A stretch of 64,000 nucleotides of DNA from Bombiscardovia asteroides_K (GTDB lineage: Bacteria; Actinomycetota; Actinomycetes; Actinomycetales; Bifidobacteriaceae): contig NZ_CP181447.1 of the NCBI RefSeq assembly GCF_048001765.1, positions 1,364,001 through 1,428,000 on the forward strand, given 5' to 3'. Shown here piece by piece: positions 46,540 to 55,103 of this stretch (position 1 is its first letter; the number at the start of each line of letters is the position of its first letter). The notes under the pieces were generated by a model, which worked only from the letters and a program-made list of their open reading frames with translations, had not been told where the DNA came from and did not search any database. The translations under genes and the position numbers were made by a program.

Positions 46540-47963
46540 AGCGGACAATCACCGCCGCTCCCGACGCCAACGGCTATACGCGCACCGAGCTGGACCACCT
46601 GACCGGCATGGCGGACCGGCTCAACCAAGCAGGTGGTGCCCTGGCCACCATGCAGTCCCAATGGGTTCTGACCAGTCAGGCCATCTGCAGAACCATGCCG
46701 GGACTGCCTGCCCTCCCCTGCACCCAGGCTGCCGTACCGCAGCCGGGCCATGCCCATCTGCCCATGGATCGGATGGTGTCCTTCTGCAATGACCAGGCCC
46801 AGGCCTGCGAAGATCTGCGCACCCGGCTCCAGTCTGTGGCCGACCGACTGACCAAGGCCTACGGGCTGTACTCGCAAGCTGAATCGTTCATGGACCGGCT
46901 GATGGGCTCCCTGACCTCCAAGGCCCTGACCGTCTTTCAGCCTATTGCCCCGTTCATGCTGGGGTCCATTGGTTTGGGCCTGGGGGTGGCCAAACTAACC
47001 GGCCACCTGGACGCATCGCAATTCCAAGAATTTCTGGAAACCACAGCCAGCATCCAACAGCCCCTGCTGACCGCTGTCGCATCCGGCCTGTCTCCGGACC
47101 ATCATGATCCCATCGGCGGATTGGTCACCGGCCCGGGCCTTTTGATGCCCTTGATGCTCGCTCATTTCCAGGGCGACCGAATCGCCATGGATCCGGTTCA
47201 GCCGCAGGGCAAAGGATTGGGCGAGATCAATGACATCGCCGGCGCTCTACACAACCTGGAGACCCTGGGATCCTGCCGGGACGGCATTCCCTACGCCACA
47301 GTCGCCGTACAGCGCTACCGAAAGGCCGACGGCAAGGACCACTGGCTGGTCTACATACCCGGCACCAGCTCCCATCTGGACTCCCCCATCGGCTGGGCCC
47401 AGAACATTCAGCTCATGAGCGACAAGGCTTCAGTTCGCGACAGGGCAGCCTCCCTACGTCTAGTGGACCGGGCCATGCGGGATGCGGGGGTGCGTCCGGA
47501 TGATCCGGTCAGCCTGGTGGGCCATTCCCAGGGTGGCATCGTGGCCGCCACCATGGCCTCGGATCTTTCAGACCGCTACCGCTTTGATCACATCGTGACC
47601 GTCGGCTCGCCCATCGCCCATCGCAAAATACAGTCTGACACCTGGGTGACCAGCGTGGAGATGCGCGAAGAGCTGGTCTCCAGCCTTGATGGGGCCGACA
47701 ACCCCTCTCGACCCAATCAGCTGACAGTCAGGGGAAGAGCGGGTGGACCTCCCCCTCCAGGCGGCAAACAGACTGGCCGAACAGTGACCACCGCTGGACC
47801 CGGCAAGGAATCCACCCACGGCATGGCCTACCAACAGGCGGCCTGGGCAGATGCCCGAGATCAGAATTCACCAGCAGTACGACGTCAGGACGACCACTTC
47901 GCCCATGCCATCGAGGGCGATTTGCAGGAGACCCGCTACTACCGTGGCAGACTACGACGATGA
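46536..47963 (+). CDS. Alpha/beta-hydrolase with WXG-like helical N-terminus
   Basis: A 475-residue protein. Residues 1-125 are predicted helical and resemble the ~100-residue WXG100/LXG-type leader of type VII substrates. Two hydrophobic stretches follow near 130-155 and 195-210. The C-terminal half is an alpha/beta-hydrolase fold with nucleophile elbow LVGHSQGG (S331) and IVTVGSPIAH after it; candidate histidines lie in HGMAYQQAAW and DDHFAHAI. It may be a lipase or esterase. Coupled by ATGA to the WXG100-like gene upstream. No immunity-type gene follows; purB is next. Its secretion and substrate are unproven. Confidence 0.75.
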   Translation: MKRTITAAPDANGYTRTELDHLTGMADRLNQAGGALATMQSQWVLTSQAICRTMPGLPALPCTQAAVPQPGHAHLPMDRMVSFCNDQAQACEDLRTRLQSVADRLTKAYGLYSQAESFMDRLMGSLTSKALTVFQPIAPFMLGSIGLGLGVAKLTGHLDASQFQEFLETTASIQQPLLTAVASGLSPDHHDPIGGLVTGPGLLMPLMLAHFQGDRIAMDPVQPQGKGLGEINDIAGALHNLETLGSCRDGIPYATVAVQRYRKADGKDHWLVYIPGTSSHLDSPIGWAQNIQLMSDKASVRDRAASLRLVDRAMRDAGVRPDDPVSLVGHSQGGIVAATMASDLSDRYRFDHIVTVGSPIAHRKIQSDTWVTSVEMREELVSSLDGADNPSRPNQLTVRGRAGGPPPPGGKQTGRTVTTAGPGKESTHGMAYQQAAWADARDQNSPAVRRQDDHFAHAIEGDLQETRYYRGRLRR

Positions 47964-48035
47964 GCGGGACACGCTGGCCCCCAGGAGCATCCATGCCGGT
48001 TCCCGCTGGTTGACCCGGTCGTCTAGGCTGGAGGC

Positions 48036-49481
48036 ATGAACCTGAGCCGAATCACCCCAGTCATCCCCCTCAATCCCCTGGACGGACGTTACCGCAGACA
48101 GACCGCCGATCTGGTGGACTATCTGAGCGAACCTGCCTTGAACCGCGAGCGCATGCGGGTCGAGGTCGAATGGATGATCATGTTGGCCAACGGCTACCAG
48201 GGCAACGGCCAGCACCCGGTCCTGCCGGGCGTGGAGCCTCTGACTGATGCTGAACAAGCCTACCTGCGAACCATACCCGAGGATTTCGACGCCGACGGCA
48301 TCACCGAACTGGCAGGCATCGAAACCCAGACCCACCACGATGTCAAAGCTGTGGAATATTACATCGACCGCCGTCTGGATGCTGCAGCCACAGCACTTGG
48401 CCCCGAGTCCCAACTTCCGAGGCTGACACCCCTGGTCCACTTCGCCTGCACCAGCGAGGACATCAACAACCTGGCCTATGCCCGCTGCATTCGGGGTGCG
48501 GTCGAGCAGGTCTGGCTCCCCAAGGCCACCCGGATCGAGGAGCATCTGGCAACCATGGCGGAGCAGTACCGGGATCTGCCCATGCTCGCCCTGACCCACG
48601 GCCAGCCAGCCACACCCACCACCCTGGGCAAGGAGATGGCGGTCTACGTCCACCGGCTGCACCGGCAGCTGGACCGGATCCACAATCAGGACTACATGGG
48701 CAAGATGAATGGCGCCACCGGAACCTTTGGCGCCCATCTTGCCGCCCTTCCGCAGGTGGATTGGATTGATCTGACCCGGACCTTCATCGTGGAGCGGATG
48801 GGTCTGGTCTGGAACCCACTGACGACCCAGATCGAGTCGCACGACTGGCAGGCCGAGCTCTTCAGCAACATCGCCCACCTAGGGCGGATCCTGCACAATC
48901 TGGCCGTGGATATTTGGATGTACATCTCCCGCGGCGTCTTCGCCCAGGAGCCCGTCAAAGGCGCGACAGGGTCCAGTACCATGCCCCACAAGGTCAACCC
49001 CATACGATTCGAGAACGCCGAAGCCAATCTGGAGATCTCAGGAGCCCTGCTGGACACCCTGGCCACCACCCTGACCGAAACCCGCTGGCAGCGGGACCTG
49101 ACTGACTCCACCACCCAGCGCAACATCGGTTCGGCCCTGGGCTACAGCCTGCTGGCTCTGGACAACCTGGACGGCGGCCTGCAGACCATCCACCCGGACA
49201 AGGCACTGATGGCCCACGAGCTGGACAGCAACTGGGAGGTCCTGGGCGAGCCCATACAGACGGCCATGCGGGCCGCTGGATTGGCTGGACGCTCAGGCAT
49301 GGATCATCCCTATGAGCAGGTCAAGGAGTTGATGCGGGGCAAGAGAATCGGCCGGGAGGATGTCGAGCGCTTCATCGATGACCTGGATCTGGACCAGGAC
49401 ACGGCCAGTCGGCTCAAGGCCTTGACGCCGGCAACCTACACCGGCGCAGCCGGAACCTTGGTGGACTTCGATCGCGACTGA
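48036..49481 (+). CDS. purB: Adenylosuccinate lyase
   Basis: Cleaves SAICAR to AICAR and adenylosuccinate to AMP in purine synthesis. The 481-residue fumarase-superfamily protein has the signature GSSTMPHKVNPIRFENAE with the flexible catalytic loop, plus TSEDINNLAYA and THGQPATPTTLGKEM. GGAGG lies only one base before ATG 48036, an odd spacing, and TAGGCT just upstream could be a -10 for a nearly leaderless mRNA. It is followed after two bases by the large membrane protein gene. Confidence 0.97.
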   Translation: MNLSRITPVIPLNPLDGRYRRQTADLVDYLSEPALNRERMRVEVEWMIMLANGYQGNGQHPVLPGVEPLTDAEQAYLRTIPEDFDADGITELAGIETQTHHDVKAVEYYIDRRLDAAATALGPESQLPRLTPLVHFACTSEDINNLAYARCIRGAVEQVWLPKATRIEEHLATMAEQYRDLPMLALTHGQPATPTTLGKEMAVYVHRLHRQLDRIHNQDYMGKMNGATGTFGAHLAALPQVDWIDLTRTFIVERMGLVWNPLTTQIESHDWQAELFSNIAHLGRILHNLAVDIWMYISRGVFAQEPVKGATGSSTMPHKVNPIRFENAEANLEISGALLDTLATTLTETRWQRDLTDSTTQRNIGSALGYSLLALDNLDGGLQTIHPDKALMAHELDSNWEVLGEPIQTAMRAAGLAGRSGMDHPYEQVKELMRGKRIGREDVERFIDDLDLDQDTASRLKALTPATYTGAAGTLVDFDRD

Positions 49482-49483
49482 CC

Positions 49484-51955
49484 ATGACCCCGTCCCAGTC
49501 GACCATTCCCCCCGAGGACACTGATTCCGCCGAGCCTGTTAAGGCAGATCAGGTCGTCATCCGGGATACCCCTCCACAACGAGTCCATGACGCCGAGGAC
49601 CTGCTTCGAGCCCTGGCAGCCCTGTTCCTGGGAATCCTGGTCACCCTGGCGGCAGTCTATCTGAAAGGCATAGCCGCCGGGGTCGAGTCAGACATGCGCC
49701 AGGCCGGCAATGCCATGGACTGGCTCATGGACGTACCCACCGCATTCCTCCAGCAGGCAGTGACCGTGACCGTGGTCCTGGCCGTGATTGTCCACCTGTT
49801 GGTCAACAGGGAATGGATTCAGGCCATCACTGCCCCCCTGGCCATGTTCCTAGGGTTCGGGCTGGTGATGCTTACCTCCAACCTGATCCTGAAGGCGGGC
49901 AACCCGACCTTGATTGCCTCATTCAGCTCCCAGAACAGCATAGGGTCGCCCGTCCTGCTGCCTGACTTCTATGCCGGTCTGGCAGCCTTCCTGAGCGCAG
50001 CAGGACCCCGTCGCCTGCGTAGCTCGGTCAAGTGGGGATGGAACGCCCTATATATTGTGGCCGTTATTATGGTCGCCATATCCTCCAATTCAGCCAGCGG
50101 AGTCCTGGTCTCGCTGATTCTGGGACGAATCATGGGCATGGTCGTCCGATATCTGGCGGGCACGCAGAACAAGGGCGCCTGGGGACAGGGAGTGGTACAA
50201 GCCATAGCCTCCATCGGCATCCATGCCGCCAGCCTGGAACGTCAGGATCCCAGTCTGGATGCCGATGGCCAACCCCTGCCCGCCCTTGACGACGACCTCA
50301 TCGAGGCCTCCCGCATCTACAGGGCCCAGGATAGGGATGGCCGCAACTATACAGTGTCGGTCATGGACGGCCAGCTGCACACCATGGGCTATTTGATGCA
50401 GCTTTGGCAGTGGATCAAGTTGTCCGGAGTGTCCATGCGCCGGGACCGCTCGGTCAGAAACTCCATGCAACACCACATGGCCATGCTGGCTGAATTGCGG
50501 GACCTGGGGCTGACCACCCTGCACCCCTATGGCCTGGCAGAGAGCGCGGAATCCTCAATTCTGGTCCTGGAGGATGACGTCCACCTTCGGCCCCTGGAAC
50601 CCGCAAGCCTGGACACGGACAGGGCCAAGCAGCTGATGGACTACCTGCGCCGGGCCAACGAGCGCGGCTTTACACACCGGCGTATCCGCCCGGAGACTCT
50701 GGCCATGGACCAGTCAGGCTCCATGGTCATCGCCGGCTGGGAGAACGGCGACAGCGCCAGCTCCCAGGCCAACATCGCCCTGGACCGTATCCAGCTTCTG
50801 ACCTTGGTCGCCACGCTGATCGGTGTAGATCAGGCCATCGAGGCCGCCCGTGCCTCCTGGGGGGTCAAGACCCTGGCGGGGCTGTCGCCCTTCTGCCAGA
50901 TGGTGGCCATTCCCTCACAGACCCAGGCCCTGCCCGGCTGGGATCGGCAGATTCTGACCGACCTGCGCAAACAGCTGCGGGCCCTGGCTCCTCCTGAGTC
51001 GGTGGCGGAGACCGGCCAGGTGACCCTCTCCCGCTTCAGCCTGCGTAGCTTCGTGGCCCTGGCCCTCCTGGTAGTGGCTGTGGCGGTCATTGTCACCCAG
51101 TTCAACCTGCCCCAGGTCATCAGCGCCGTCCGCAACGCCAACCCATGGATGGCCGGACTCTCCTTCCTGTTGGGGTCGCTGTCCTGGGTGGGCTGCGCCA
51201 TTACCCTGGGAGTTTTCATTGACCCAGCCAAGCGCGACTTCAAAGGCATCTTCCTGTCCCAGGTCGCCTCCTCGTTCACCTCGGTCTCCATGCCCGCCGG
51301 GGTGGGACCAGCCTTCGTCAACCTGCAGTTCCTACGGCGGGATGGTTATGACAACACCATGGCCACGGCCATCATGAGCGCTGTGGTGGCCGTTCAGTTC
51401 GCAACCACCTTCTGTCTGCTGATCGTCATCGGGCTGTTCACCGGACGCAACACCCTGTCCGGGATGATCCCCACCAACACCTTGGTCATCGTCATCGGGA
51501 CGGTGGCCATCATCGCAGCCTTGATCATGGCCGTGCCTTACACACGGCGACTGGTCATGGAGCGACTGATGCCCATCGTGGCCTCCTACGCCCGCCACCT
51601 TGTGGAGATTCTGACTCAGCCGAGGCAACTGGTGGTGGCCGTGCTTGGGGCCGTGCTGCAGTCAGCAGCCCTGGGCATGAGTTTCTGGGCCGCCCTGATG
51701 GCCTTCGGCTGCCGGACCAACGTTTTCGAGACCACCTTCGTCTTCCTCCTGGCCAACACGCTAGGCTCGGCTGTCCCCACCCCCGGTGGCCTGGGAGCCA
51801 TCGAAGCGGTGCTCTTCTCTGCCTTCCGTCTGGCCGGTGTTCCCTCGGGCGTGGCCATCTCGGCCACTCTGGTCTTCCGGGTGGCCACCTACTGGCTGCG
51901 CATCCCCCTGGGAGCCCTGGCCATGCGCTGGCTTAGCAATCACAATCGCATCTGA
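49484..51955 (+). CDS. Flippase-like (YbhN/MprF-type) membrane protein with inserted kinase-like domain
   Basis: An 823-residue membrane protein in three parts: an N-terminal bundle of about six helices (about 40-230); a cytosolic domain (about 240-500) whose HRRIRPETLAMDQSGSMVIAGWENGD resembles the HGDLHPGNI/catalytic-loop and metal-loop region of kinases but with the catalytic Asp replaced by Arg-Pro-Glu; and a C-terminal lipid-flippase-type domain of about eight helices (about 515-820; SMPAGVGPAFVN, and TPGGLGAIEAVL typical of the UPF0104/LPG-synthase TM family). It lies two bases after purB. It may move a lipid or polyprenyl carrier; the middle domain is probably a pseudokinase. Confidence 0.82.
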   Translation: MTPSQSTIPPEDTDSAEPVKADQVVIRDTPPQRVHDAEDLLRALAALFLGILVTLAAVYLKGIAAGVESDMRQAGNAMDWLMDVPTAFLQQAVTVTVVLAVIVHLLVNREWIQAITAPLAMFLGFGLVMLTSNLILKAGNPTLIASFSSQNSIGSPVLLPDFYAGLAAFLSAAGPRRLRSSVKWGWNALYIVAVIMVAISSNSASGVLVSLILGRIMGMVVRYLAGTQNKGAWGQGVVQAIASIGIHAASLERQDPSLDADGQPLPALDDDLIEASRIYRAQDRDGRNYTVSVMDGQLHTMGYLMQLWQWIKLSGVSMRRDRSVRNSMQHHMAMLAELRDLGLTTLHPYGLAESAESSILVLEDDVHLRPLEPASLDTDRAKQLMDYLRRANERGFTHRRIRPETLAMDQSGSMVIAGWENGDSASSQANIALDRIQLLTLVATLIGVDQAIEAARASWGVKTLAGLSPFCQMVAIPSQTQALPGWDRQILTDLRKQLRALAPPESVAETGQVTLSRFSLRSFVALALLVVAVAVIVTQFNLPQVISAVRNANPWMAGLSFLLGSLSWVGCAITLGVFIDPAKRDFKGIFLSQVASSFTSVSMPAGVGPAFVNLQFLRRDGYDNTMATAIMSAVVAVQFATTFCLLIVIGLFTGRNTLSGMIPTNTLVIVIGTVAIIAALIMAVPYTRRLVMERLMPIVASYARHLVEILTQPRQLVVAVLGAVLQSAALGMSFWAALMAFGCRTNVFETTFVFLLANTLGSAVPTPGGLGAIEAVLFSAFRLAGVPSGVAISATLVFRVATYWLRIPLGALAMRWLSNHNRI

Positions 51956-52053
51956 AGGGCCCTTCGGGCAGCCCCAATCCCGAGGACCTCAAAAATCGCT
52001 TGATGAAATGTCGGAAACCCCCGGAAAATGCGGTGTTTGGGCCTAATCTGCGG

Positions 52054-52121
52054 TAATATCAGTCATTGACCGTTGGGCTTTCCCCAAATCAAGCAATGGG
52101 AGGCCCCCGAAAGAAGGATGT
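52054..52121 (+). promoter_or_regulatory. Promoter and leader of the HU gene
   Basis: A TAATAT -10 candidate stands at 52054-52059 in the 169-base gap before HU, with no convincing -35 at the right distance. GAAGGA ends 6 bases before ATG 52125, a strong ribosome site that suits an abundant protein. Confidence 0.4.
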
Positions 52122-52124
52122 TCT

Positions 52125-52412
52125 ATGGCATACAACAAGTCTGATCTCGTTTCGAAGATTGCGCAGAAGTCCAACCTGACCAAGGCTCAGGCGGAAGCTG
52201 CTGTCAACGCCTTCCAGGATGTCTTCGTCGAGGCCATGAAGTCCGGTGAGGGTCTCAAGCTGACCGGTCTGTTCTCGGCCGAGCGTGTCAAGCGTGCCGC
52301 CCGCACCGGACGCAACCCCCGTACCGGTGAGACCATCAAGATTCCGGCCAGCTATGGCGTGCGTATCTCTGCCGGCTCGCTGCTGAAGAAGGCCGTCACC
52401 AACAAGAAGTGA
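52125..52412 (+). CDS. hup: DNA-binding protein HU
   Basis: A 95-residue nucleoid protein that bends DNA. It starts AYNKSDLVSKIAQKSNLTKAQAEAAVNAF and includes the DNA-arm motif GRNPRTGETIKIPAS with the intercalating proline. This is the short HU without the Lys/Ala-rich tail of mycobacterial HU. It is a single-gene unit with its own terminator and strong ribosome site. Confidence 0.97.
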   Translation: MAYNKSDLVSKIAQKSNLTKAQAEAAVNAFQDVFVEAMKSGEGLKLTGLFSAERVKRAARTGRNPRTGETIKIPASYGVRISAGSLLKKAVTNKK

Positions 52413-52427
52413 AACCAGCCTTTCTGC

Positions 52428-52466
52428 AAGGGCCCCTGCATCCATCCACGGGATGCGGGGGCCCTT
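52428..52466 (+). terminator. Intrinsic terminator of HU
   Basis: AAGGGCCCCTGCATCC (52428-52443) pairs with GGATGCGGGGGCCCTT (52451-52466), with one T-G pair and a 7-base loop, followed by CTTGTTTG. It lies 15 bases after the HU stop and before the convergent end of pafA. Confidence 0.88.
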
Positions 52467-52514
52467 CTTGTTTGGGCAGACCTGATGGGTGCCCCGCCAG
52501 TGCAAACCGGGCCT

Positions 52515-53942
52515 CTAGGCGCGAGACTCTGCGGCACTCTTTAGAAAGTCCATCAGGGAGTGGTATCGGGGCGGGCCCAGATGGTCGAAGGGGTCGGGCA
52601 GATCCACATCGACCCGACGAGAACCGCCCAGGACCAGGTGGCTCCAGTCGCATGACCATGTGCGCGTTCCCCGGTCTGCTGCACGGACGAAGTCACCACG
52701 CAGACGGGCCCGGGTATCCTCTGGAGGTTGGTTCATGGCGTGCTGCACCTTGGAGTCGTCGACCGGCGAGCGCATGAGCCCATGCCTGACCAGGCCAGGG
52801 AAGGACCTTCCCGCGCTCAGATCGTGATAGTCCAGGTCCATCGCCTCCTCCAGATCCCGTCCGGCGCCTCGTCGGCTCAGACCCTGGAGCAGCCGCAGCT
52901 TGGCAGCCCAGTCCACCCAGTCAGCCAGATCCTGCCAACGTCCTGCGTCCAACGCATCCAAGGCGGACCTCCAAAGTTGCAGGGCACGCAGAGCCTGGGA
53001 CCGGTCGATGCCTATGTCCTCCTGCTGGTCCACCAAGGCCTTGCAGGACGACCAATAGACCTCTTGCAGACCCAGAGCGCTGATACCACCGGTCTTCGTG
53101 GGAGCCTGCAGGTCCAGGGTGACTCGGCCGGTCCGATCCCGGCTGACGGCCCGGACTGCTGCACCTGAATAAGCCAGGGCCCAATCTGCCAAGTCGGGCC
53201 GTCGACCTTGGCGGCAGGCTTGCTCAATCAGACTCAGGACCAGGTGCGTGCTGGCCATCTTGAACCAGGTGGCCAGCGGCGACCGGTTGGTATCCCCTAC
53301 GATCACATGCAGCCGCCGCCATCGTTCGGGATCGGCCAGAGGTTCGTCACGGGTGTTGACCATGGGACGGGCACGGGTGGTGGCCGAGGAGACCGCCTCG
53401 TCCAGGAAGTCGGCCCGCTGGCTGATCCGGAACCCATCAGAGCTCAGACGACCCGCCCCGGTAATCAGTTGTCGGGTTACCAGAAAGGGGACCAGACAGG
53501 CCCCAATCATGTCCAGGGGGACCCTCCGGTCCAGCAGGTAGTTCTCATGACAGCCGAAGGCATGGCCCTGGGCATCCACATTGTTGGCAAAGACGTGAAC
53601 CTTCACGGACCTGCCCAGGTCCTCCGTCAGGCGTTTCCCGGCGCGCTCTGCAAGGTCGGTCATGATCCGTTCCCCGGCCAGCACCTGGGTCAGTGCTGTC
53701 AGCGGATCGCGGGCCTCCGCCGTGGCATACTCCGGGTGTGAGCCCACGTCCAAGTAAAGTCTGGCACCGTTGGGCAGATATATGTTGGTGGACCCGTGCT
53801 TCTCAATCAGAGGGCGGAACATGGCCATGGCCACCCTGCCTGCGGCGTAGGGGGCCCTGGTGCCGGTCAGGCTCAGTCCATACTCGGTCTCAATGCCGAA
53901 TATCCTGCGAAAGTCCGAGTCACTGCCCTGCCCGTCCGCCAT
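52515..53942 (-). CDS. pafA: Pup ligase PafA
   Basis: Joins the C-terminal Glu of Pup to lysines of target proteins, using ATP. The 475-residue glutamine-synthetase-like protein begins with the metal/ATP site FGIETEYGLSL. Further family motifs are PNGARLYLDVGSHPEYATAE and FANNVDAQGHAFGCHENYL, and WKLL-like C-terminal segments close the fold. It lies three bases after pup, the last gene of the pupylation set. Unlike Dop it has no ~40-residue loop after the first strand. Assignment between PafA and Dop is based on this difference and on gene order. Confidence 0.95.
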   Translation of the reverse strand: MADGQGSDSDFRRIFGIETEYGLSLTGTRAPYAAGRVAMAMFRPLIEKHGSTNIYLPNGARLYLDVGSHPEYATAEARDPLTALTQVLAGERIMTDLAERAGKRLTEDLGRSVKVHVFANNVDAQGHAFGCHENYLLDRRVPLDMIGACLVPFLVTRQLITGAGRLSSDGFRISQRADFLDEAVSSATTRARPMVNTRDEPLADPERWRRLHVIVGDTNRSPLATWFKMASTHLVLSLIEQACRQGRRPDLADWALAYSGAAVRAVSRDRTGRVTLDLQAPTKTGGISALGLQEVYWSSCKALVDQQEDIGIDRSQALRALQLWRSALDALDAGRWQDLADWVDWAAKLRLLQGLSRRGAGRDLEEAMDLDYHDLSAGRSFPGLVRHGLMRSPVDDSKVQHAMNQPPEDTRARLRGDFVRAADRGTRTWSCDWSHLVLGGSRRVDVDLPDPFDHLGPPRYHSLMDFLKSAAESRA

Positions 53943-53945
53943 GGA

Positions 53946-54149
53946 TCACTGGCCGCCCTTCTGGACAAAGCCCTGCACATACTCCCTGGCGTTGGTCTCC
54001 AGGGTGGTCTCGATGTCATCCAGGACGGCATCCAGATCGGATCCAGCCGCCTGGTCCTGTTCCTGTGCACCGGTCTGTGGCAGATCCTCTTCCTGCTCCT
54101 GCTGCTGCCCGGCTGCCATGCGCCGTCCCTGCTGTGATGCCTCAGCCAT
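53946..54149 (-). CDS. pup: Prokaryotic ubiquitin-like protein Pup
   Basis: A 67-residue intrinsically disordered modifier, attached to lysines by PafA. The N-terminus is Gln/Glu-rich; the middle is the coiled-coil-forming segment that binds Mpa (DAVLDDIETTLETNAREYVQGF); the end is FVQKGGQ. The last residue is Gln, so Dop must deamidate it to Glu before it can be used. ATG 54149 has AAGGAG 7 bases upstream, better than GTG 54155. The gene stands between the IMPase-like gene and pafA. Confidence 0.96.
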   Translation of the reverse strand: MAEASQQGRRMAAGQQQEQEEDLPQTGAQEQDQAAGSDLDAVLDDIETTLETNAREYVQGFVQKGGQ

Positions 54150-54173
54150 GGTCACTCTCCTTCCCGGAGCGGA

Positions 54174-55010
54174 TCAGCGCCCGCTCAGATACGTGTTCAA
54201 ATCCTCGGCGATGAGCCCGTTGGTGGCCACCACGTCGTTGCTGCCCTCCCAGCGCACATGCCCACCATCCCAGCGCCAGAGGGTACCCTTGGCTTCCCGG
54301 ACCACGACAGCCGCCGCAGAGACGGCAGGGATGTCCCAGGAGTGCAGGGCCGGTTCGAAGTAGGCGTCGTAACTGCCGTCCGCCACCCGGCACAGGTCCA
54401 GCGAGACCGGGCCGACGCGCTTGATGTCGGCAGGCTTGCCGGCCATGCGCGAGACGATCTGCAGGACCTTTTCAGACTCGTTGGGGAAGTAGGACATGCC
54501 GAAGCTGATCACTGATCCGGTCAGGGTGGTCATCGTGGAGGGGATGATCTTCTCCCGCTTGTCGCCCACGATGGTCCGTCGGATCCTGATGGCGCCCTGG
54601 CCCTTGGCGGCCAGATAGGTCAGGCCCAGGACCGGCGCGTGGACAATGCCCAGGACCGGTGATGCATGGCCTTTCTCGTCTACGGCAAAGAGAGAGATGG
54701 TCAGCGTCCATTCGGCCATGTTGCGCACATAGTTGACCGGACCGTCGATGTGGCCCAGGCACCAGTAGCGTCCGCCTGGACGACGGTTGCCGGCCTCCTC
54801 CTCCCAGAAGCCGTCCATGGGGTCAAGGGCGGCGATCTTGGTTCGGCAGTAGCGGATCAGACGCGTGTCAATGCTCGGCGAGAACTGGGTGCCCTGGCCG
54901 ATGGCTGAGGTGGATCGGGGATCGTGGGGGTTGATCTGGTCCTGAAGGGCATGACGGCCGGCCTCCACGGCAATGGTGGCGGCCTGCATGGCCAAATCGC
55001 GCAATTCCAT
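54174..55010 (-). CDS. Inositol-monophosphatase-like protein with altered metal site
   Basis: A 278-residue member of the IMPase superfamily, normally Mg-dependent sugar-phosphate phosphatases. Retained: the acidic EEE (70-72) after strand 1, and WDIPAVS (225-231) with the late metal Asp D226. Changed: the central motif DPIDGT reads GHIDGP (86-91), so the first metal-binding Asp is Gly and the catalytic Thr is Pro. Catalysis by the usual mechanism is therefore doubtful. It lies between dop and pup on the same strand, 24 bases before pup, and may be a pseudo-enzyme tied to pupylation. ATG 55010 has a purine-rich GAGAAG before it. Confidence 0.85.
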   Translation of the reverse strand: MELRDLAMQAATIAVEAGRHALQDQINPHDPRSTSAIGQGTQFSPSIDTRLIRYCRTKIAALDPMDGFWEEEAGNRRPGGRYWCLGHIDGPVNYVRNMAEWTLTISLFAVDEKGHASPVLGIVHAPVLGLTYLAAKGQGAIRIRRTIVGDKREKIIPSTMTTLTGSVISFGMSYFPNESEKVLQIVSRMAGKPADIKRVGPVSLDLCRVADGSYDAYFEPALHSWDIPAVSAAAVVVREAKGTLWRWDGGHVRWEGSNDVVATNGLIAEDLNTYLSGR

Positions 55011-55103
55011 ACTTCTCTTCTCTTTCAAACGGGTGGTCGAGGCATTGCCGACCGTGGTCCACCGGTGGTCGTCCGGTCGGATATCGGACTATTTTCTGCG
55101 CTA

